Part shown: piece after piece, positions 22,235-25,651 of the stretch
Position numbering within the stretch: the first letter of the stretch is position 1
Layout of the letters: each line of letters begins with the position of its first letter
Origin: JACQNR01 sp049515175
GTDB taxonomy: Bacteria > Acidobacteriota > Terriglobia > UBA7540
NCBI GenBank assembly: GCA_049515175.1
Contig: JBEKUI010000026.1
Location: forward strand, 1-25,651
Length of the DNA: 25,651 nt
Reading direction: 5' to 3'
Notes under the pieces: model-generated
What the model was told of the DNA's origin: nothing
Seen by the model: the letters and a program-made list of their open reading frames with translations, nothing else
Database searches by the model: none
Position numbers and translations under genes: made by a program

Positions 22235-23119
22235 ATGATGAGATTCGAGCGCATCGTCTGCCCGCTGGATTTCTCGGATTCTTCCCTCCGCGCCTACGAC
22301 TACGCTCAGTCGCTGGCCCGGCATTACCAGGCCACGCTGCTCGTGCAGCACGTAATTCCGCCGCTGTTTGCAGCCTATCCTTCGTATGTCTATCCTGACA
22401 TCGCGAGTGACCTGATGCTGGGCCTGCGCGCCCACGCCGAGCAGCAGTTGCAGGAATTCATAAAGACGCGGACACGCAACGGCTTTCCCATCGAGCCCTC
22501 GGTTTGCGAAGGGCAGGTGACGGATTCGATCTTGGCCCTTGCCGCGTCGCGCCAGGCCAGCCTGATTGTCATGGGCACGCACGGCCGTCACGGGTTTGAT
22601 CATTTGCTGCTCGGTTCGGTGACGGAAAAGGTCTTGCGCAAAGCTCATTGTCCGGTGCTCGCGGTGTGCCAGCCCCGGCACGATTTTGTGGCGCCGGCAA
22701 GCAGCGGCGATCCCGTTCACCTCGGCAAGATCTTATTCGCCACAGATTTTTCCCTGCATGCCAGCCACGCGCTGGGCTACGCCCTCTCGCTCGCGCAGGA
22801 GTACGAGTCGGAGCTGACGTTGCTGCACGCCATCGAGGAGATTCCTCCCTCCTGGGATCTCTCCGCGGTCAGCGCCGACGTCGTCGCCCGGCTGGAAAAA
22901 CCCATTCCGCCGGAAGCTCGCGACCGGTGCACGATCAAATCCCGCCTGCGGATCGGCCGGCCTTACCAGGAAATTGTCCGTTTCGCCCTCGAAACCGAAG
23001 CCGACCTCATCATCCTCGGCGTGCGCGGCCGCAACGCCCTGGATCTGGCGCTGTTTGGTTCCACAACTCACCGCGTCATTCAGCAGGCCCCTTGCCCGGT
23101 CCTTGCCGTGCACATCTGA
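22235..23119 (+). CDS. Tandem universal stress protein (two UspA domains)
   Basis: A 294-residue protein of two UspA domains. Domain 1 begins FERIVCPLDFSDSSLRAYDY and domain 2 begins LGKILFATDFSLHASHALGY near residue 165. Both carry the ATP-binding G-x2-G-x9-G-S motif (GTHGRHGFDHLLLGS and GVRGRNALDLALFGS) and end in a CPVLAV strand, so both probably bind ATP. Universal stress proteins act in the cytoplasm in starvation, redox and respiratory stress. The ATG is six bases after the hemA stop, so the two are probably co-transcribed; adjacent ATGs at 22235 and 22238 are both possible starts. The convergent gene ends 80 bases downstream. Confidence 0.92.
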   Translation: MMRFERIVCPLDFSDSSLRAYDYAQSLARHYQATLLVQHVIPPLFAAYPSYVYPDIASDLMLGLRAHAEQQLQEFIKTRTRNGFPIEPSVCEGQVTDSILALAASRQASLIVMGTHGRHGFDHLLLGSVTEKVLRKAHCPVLAVCQPRHDFVAPASSGDPVHLGKILFATDFSLHASHALGYALSLAQEYESELTLLHAIEEIPPSWDLSAVSADVVARLEKPIPPEARDRCTIKSRLRIGRPYQEIVRFALETEADLIILGVRGRNALDLALFGSTTHRVIQQAPCPVLAVHI

Positions 23120-23179
23120 CCGCCGCGGCGATTGAGCGTTTGCGGAGGCGTCTGGCGGACCGTTCTTGCGGCCTTTTCG

Positions 23180-23195
23180 GGCGAGACCCCTCGCC
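23180..23195. repeat. Small stem-loop between convergent genes
   Basis: GGCGAG, loop ACCC, CTCGCC: a 6-bp perfect stem in the 80-base gap between the stress protein gene and the next, convergent, gene. No T-run follows; possibly a weak bidirectional stop signal. Confidence 0.35.
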
Positions 23196-23199
23196 GCCT

Positions 23200-23949
23200 C
23201 TATGATTCCTGGGTTTCTAATTCTTTGGCAAAGACGCTGTAGCCTTTGTTGGGCGGGAAGAGTTCGGCGAGGAAGGTCATGCGGCGGCGGAGCTGAGGCA
23301 GGGGCAGGTGTTCGGGGCCGACGCGGATCTGCACGTCGTGCCAGAGGCCGTGCATATACTCGGCGACGGTGCTGACCAGCGACACGTTGCGATATTCCTC
23401 GAACCGTTCGTGTCCGGGGCGGCGTCCGCGGCCGGCGGCAAGGCGCTGCTTGGCCGCGAGCGACTCCTCGTCGATCTCTCCCGTGATCTTTGCTTGCAGC
23501 TCCTCTTCGAGCATTTGCGTGTACTTCTCGAGCTCTTCCTCGGTGAGGCGCGGGCGGAGCAATTCCGCGATGCTGGCAAGGAACTCGAAGCCGGTGTCGT
23601 GGGTGTCGAGCTCGCGGCAGGGAAGGACGAGGTGAGTTATCTTCTCGGCTTCCAGCCAGACAGCCGAGTGGGTTTCTCCTTCCGGTTTCGTCCAGGAGAC
23701 GAGGTCGCCCTCCGGCGAGCAGGCCACATACGGCACGACGAGTACACGCAGCAGGCCGATCCGCTGCGCGATGGCGTTCGGGACGGCCGCCGCCGTCTCG
23801 CGCAGGATGGTGCGGTCCTCGGAGGGCGAAAGTGTCACCCCCGCGTGCGCTTCCCAATCGTGCGCCAGACGCGAGAGAGGGACGAACGTGCCGTGGATAT
23901 ACTCGGCCACGGGAACGGGCGTGCGTGCGGATGGCTCTCGGTTGCTCAT
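23200..23949 (-). CDS. Uncharacterised 249-residue protein with a repeated AEY(I/M)HG motif
   Basis: Soluble, no signal peptide or membrane helix, and no family I recognise. Visible structure: VPVAEYIHGTFVPLSRLAH at residues 12-30 and STVAEYMHGLWHDV at 193-206 share AEYxHG near the two ends, so the protein may be built of two related ends around a core. The core has a strand-like stretch (RVLVVPYVACSPEGDLVSW), a Cys-Arg-Glu segment (LVLPCRELDTHDTGFEFL) and a Glu/Lys-rich helix (RLTEEELEKYTQMLEEELQA) that may be a coiled coil. The ATG at 23949 has no strong ribosome-binding site. It is transcribed alone, convergent with the stress protein gene. High-quality coding character (GC-rich third positions) supports that it is real. 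Confidence 0.7.
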   Translation of the reverse strand: MSNREPSARTPVPVAEYIHGTFVPLSRLAHDWEAHAGVTLSPSEDRTILRETAAAVPNAIAQRIGLLRVLVVPYVACSPEGDLVSWTKPEGETHSAVWLEAEKITHLVLPCRELDTHDTGFEFLASIAELLRPRLTEEELEKYTQMLEEELQAKITGEIDEESLAAKQRLAAGRGRRPGHERFEEYRNVSLVSTVAEYMHGLWHDVQIRVGPEHLPLPQLRRRMTFLAELFPPNKGYSVFAKELETQES

Positions 23950-24026
23950 CGCTGCGGGTCTCCGAATCCCTCGGAGCCCTGCACTTATTCTGAGTGATTC
24001 GCGGGATTCTGTCCACTGCGTTGGCC

Positions 24027-24051
24027 CGTCGGGGCAACCGCCGCCCCGACG
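24027..24051. repeat. Perfect 9-bp hairpin, terminator- or REP-like
   Basis: CGTCGGGGC, seven-base loop AACCGCC, GCCCCGACG, followed on the plus strand by ATTTTCC. It looks like an intrinsic terminator on the plus strand, yet the nearest plus-strand gene ends about 900 bases upstream. It could be a member of another GC-rich palindromic repeat family in the divergent region between 23949 and 24219. Confidence 0.5.
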
Positions 24052-24119
24052 ATTTTCCGTCCGGGGTTTATCAATCCTGTCCCGGCGGCAGGGGTCGCAG
24101 TGGTCACAAAACTAGCCTC

Positions 24120-24148
24120 TTGACATGGCCCTCGTTCTTTGCTAGTGT
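24120..24148 (+). promoter_or_regulatory. Candidate promoter for the repeat-containing basic protein gene
   Basis: -35 TTGACA (24120-24125, perfect), 17-base spacer, -10 TAGTGT (24143-24148, three of six). This would give a leader of about 65 bases before the ATG at 24219. Confidence 0.45.
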
Positions 24149-24218
24149 GCTGCTCGAGTGCGTGTGGACGTATCCCGCGTCCGTGGCGTGAAACTACGCC
24201 CCGGGAGGAGCCCCACGC

Positions 24219-25199
24219 ATGGCCCAACCAACTGAAAAGCAAGCTCTTACCCCTCAATCCCCAGCCTCCTGCCGCGCCAACATCAGTGCAGCCCCAGCGG
24301 TCAATCAACCGCGCTACGACTTCACGCCGGCGCGCCGCCAAGCTCTCGACGAAGCGCGTAAGAATCGCAAGTTCGTGATGACCGCCGCGAGGATGGCGGC
24401 GCTGCGCAAGGCGACCGCCGCCAACCGGGAGAACTTCCGCCTGACCCCGGCGCGCCTTCGCGCCATGCGCGCGAACGGCCGCAAGATGCAGCGGGCCAGC
24501 GTCGAGAAGTTTCGGATGACCGAAGCGCGGCGGCGTGCCAACGCGGAGAACATCCGCAAAGCCCAGGCTGCTCCGCGCACTCCCGAGTCGCGCGCCCGGT
24601 CGCGCTTCAATCATCTTCAGCACGGGCTCAACGTGCGCTCCCTCGAGGAGACGATGCGGCGGCTGCACGAAAATCCCAGGGACCTCGAAGCCCACGCGCA
24701 GCGTTTCGCGCGCGTCTTCGCGCCGGCGGATCCCGCCGAGGCCAAGGTGGTGCGCGAGATCGCCGATCTCGCCTGGCGCCGTTTGCGCCTCTTCAAAGCG
24801 CAGGCGTGCTGGGAGGCGGGCCGCCTGAAGAAGTTCTTCGAGCGCGCCGATTTCGTCCAGCCGCTCGACGCTGAACTCACCCGCATGCGCGCCATGGCGC
24901 TGCTGGGGTTGCTGACGGATCATGACAAGTTCTTCGACAACGAAAGGCGGCTGACGGCCGCCATCGAGCGCCAGCTCCGCATGCTGACCCGGCTGCGCGC
25001 CGGCGGCGACGCGACCTTCCGGTTCTATTCCTATGAAACCATGAAAGAGCGGCGGCGCTATCTCGAGCTGGAAAGCGAGCGGTTGAAGCTCGACGAGGAG
25101 GAGCGGACGTGGGAGCTCCTCGAGCGCATCTGGGAGGGCGACCCGGAGGCCATCGCCCGCGTCGAGCGCGCCTTTGGCGCGACGCGACCAGCATCGTAG
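24219..25199 (+). CDS. Basic protein with four degenerate N-terminal repeats and an RSRFNxLxHGL motif
   Basis: A 326-residue, Arg/Ala-rich cytoplasmic protein. Residues 34-118 are four degenerate repeats of about 19-25 residues, each opening with a Phe and a T-x-AR core (DFTPAR 34, FVMTAAR 52, FRLTPAR 73, FRMTEAR 98) and continuing as a basic helix. Residues 120-138 (RTPESRARSRFNHLQHGLN) match the TP-x-(G/S)-x-ARS-N-L-HGL signature of a large uncharacterised family that is abundant in Acidobacteria and Planctomycetes. The rest is helical and charged (LESERLKLDEEERTWELLER), probably a coiled coil. GGGAGGAG lies eight bases before the ATG. The TAG stop is inside the GTAG head of a REP. Basic repeats suggest nucleic-acid binding, but this is inference; no enzyme motif is visible. 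Confidence 0.75.
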   Translation: MAQPTEKQALTPQSPASCRANISAAPAVNQPRYDFTPARRQALDEARKNRKFVMTAARMAALRKATAANRENFRLTPARLRAMRANGRKMQRASVEKFRMTEARRRANAENIRKAQAAPRTPESRARSRFNHLQHGLNVRSLEETMRRLHENPRDLEAHAQRFARVFAPADPAEAKVVREIADLAWRRLRLFKAQACWEAGRLKKFFERADFVQPLDAELTRMRAMALLGLLTDHDKFFDNERRLTAAIERQLRMLTRLRAGGDATFRFYSYETMKERRRYLELESERLKLDEEERTWELLERIWEGDPEAIARVERAFGATRPAS

Positions 25200-25222
25200 G
25201 GGCGCATCGGGATGCGCCCTCG
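25196..25222 (+). repeat. REP element 1 (GTAGGGGCG... orientation +)
   Basis: Starts with GTAGGGGCGCAT, has loop CGGG, and ends with ATGCGCCCTCG; the 8-bp arms GGGCGCAT/ATGCGCCC are perfect. Its GTAG head contains the TAG stop (25197-25199) of the upstream gene. With REP 2 in opposite orientation 32 bases away it makes a BIME-like inverted pair whose inner flanks (CCTCGT and ACGAGG) are also complementary. Confidence 0.8.
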
Positions 25223-25253
25223 TTGAAATTCGCTGCGATGCTGCTGTGGCGAC

Positions 25254-25279
25254 GAGGGCGGTTCACGAACCGCCCCTAC
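25254..25279 (-). repeat. REP element 2 (orientation -)
   Basis: A 26-base element with a 20-base near-palindrome: arms GGGCGGTTC and GAACCGCCC (9 bp, perfect) around AC, then the CTAC foot (GTAG on the minus strand). The CTA at 25276-25278 is the stop codon of the minus-strand transposase. Its reverse complement is identical over all 26 bases to the copy inside the transposase gene (25511-25536). Confidence 0.85.
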
Positions 25280-25651
25280 AGCCACGGTTCCTCGTCGGGC
25301 TTTGTGACAGCGAAGTTTTCCGGATCGGTACCCCACCGTATGGGGTTCGTCCGAATATAATCGCGAATCAGCTCAAGTTCGCGCTCATTGCGAATAACAC
25401 GTTCATAGAAATCTCTTTGCCACAATTGGGCCCCCGGAGTCCGCCGCTCGGCGTTGACGCGGCTCGTAGATGCCGTCTTGAACGCACCGACCAGCCGGCC
25501 CAACGGTTTCGTAGGGGCGGTTCGTGAACCGCCCTCAGTAATGACGATAATTCCGTGTAAGTGATTGGGCATCACGACCCACTCGTCCAACTTCACATGC
25601 TCGTATCGCTTCTCTAACCACTGCCAGCATGCGGCCACAATCTCGCCCAAG
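25276..25651 (-). CDS. REP-associated tyrosine transposase (Y1/IS200-like), 5'-truncated
   Basis: The gene runs off the right edge; 125 codons are visible, the family start (about 45 residues) is missing. It is a HUH/Y1 single-strand transposase of the RAYT group, which mobilises REP hairpins. Motifs: VVMPNHLHGIIVI with the HLH metal-binding pair, a variable loop (TEGGSRTAPTKPLGR), LVGAFKTAST, LWQRDFYERVIRNERE and the C-terminal LIRDYIRTNPIRW with the candidate catalytic Tyr. Eleven residues of the variable loop are encoded by a REP copy at 25511-25536. The TAG stop lies in the GTAG foot of REP 2. Its gene is therefore bounded by, and contains, its likely substrate repeats. No frameshift is visible in the part seen, so it may be active. 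Confidence 0.9.
   Translation of the reverse strand, partial: LGEIVAACWQWLEKRYEHVKLDEWVVMPNHLHGIIVITEGGSRTAPTKPLGRLVGAFKTASTSRVNAERRTPGAQLWQRDFYERVIRNERELELIRDYIRTNPIRWGTDPENFAVTKPDEEPWL
25511..25536 (+). repeat. REP copy inside the transposase gene
   Basis: GTAGGGGCGGTTC, GT, GAACCGCCC, TC: identical over 26 bases to the reverse complement of REP 2. It lies in the transposase coding sequence without breaking the frame, and is read on the minus strand as E-GGSRTAPT. The same REP thus occurs as substrate-like DNA outside and as coding DNA inside the gene. Confidence 0.85.

Noticed and set aside
22733..24037. 434-codon minus-strand open frame across the stress protein and the 23200-23949 gene
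   Set aside because: Arg/Pro-rich, crosses two other genes in different frames, no recognisable domain.
25196..25279. CRISPR array
   Set aside because: Only two hairpin units in inverted orientation, with no regular direct repeats or spacers, and with GTAG feet next to a REP transposase.

Overview
The window is a high-GC bacterial chromosome segment, about 60-65% GC in hand-counted lines. It suggests a heterotrophic member of the Acidobacteriota or a similar soil or sediment lineage. The signs are Tat-exported TIM-barrel sugar proteins, a secreted PIG-L deacetylase with a long N-terminal extension, abundant multihaem c-type cytochromes, ADP-forming acyl-CoA synthetase, and REP-type repeats with a REP-associated transposase. 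The phylum is an inference from gene content; no rRNA or tRNA gene was seen.

Left part (1-4076, plus strand): the 3' part of a methylmalonyl-CoA mutase catalytic subunit, then three small genes of visibly lower GC (a DUF6941-like protein and a VapBC-type toxin-antitoxin pair), then a complete CPSF73-like metallo-beta-lactamase/beta-CASP ribonuclease.

Middle part (4095-15181): a minus-strand run (PIG-L protein, zinc-ribbon membrane protein, HD-domain protein, Tat-exported mannonate-dehydratase-like protein) is divergent from a plus-strand Tat-exported xylose-isomerase-like protein. That gene converges on an MFS sugar-type transporter, and a 28-bp GTAG...CTAC repeat between them contains both stop codons. 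A complete ADP-forming acyl-CoA synthetase follows. Next comes a secreted lineage-type protein whose reading frame is broken by a one-base shift near 14,834-14,868.

Respiratory cluster (15344-20481, minus strand): mini-cytochrome c, six-haem NapC/NirT-like membrane cytochrome, second mini-cytochrome c, Rieske protein, fused b6/subunit-IV cytochrome b and a nine-haem membrane-anchored cytochrome c. I read this as a quinol-oxidising Rieske/cytochrome b complex in which a multihaem cytochrome replaces cytochrome c1/f, with extra haem proteins for electron exit or entry. It carries 17 predicted c-type haems. Divergent from it lies hemA (first step of tetrapyrrole synthesis from glutamyl-tRNA) with a tandem universal stress protein gene. 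A perfect FNR-type palindrome (20647-20660) lies between the two transcription units, which would link haem supply and respiratory chain to oxygen or redox state.

Right end (23200-25651): an unrecognised minus-strand gene, a basic protein with four degenerate N-terminal repeats, and a convergent REP-associated tyrosine transposase truncated by the window edge. Two REP elements lie between the convergent genes and carry both stop codons in their GTAG heads. A third copy, identical to one of them over 26 bp, lies in frame inside the transposase gene and encodes part of the protein.
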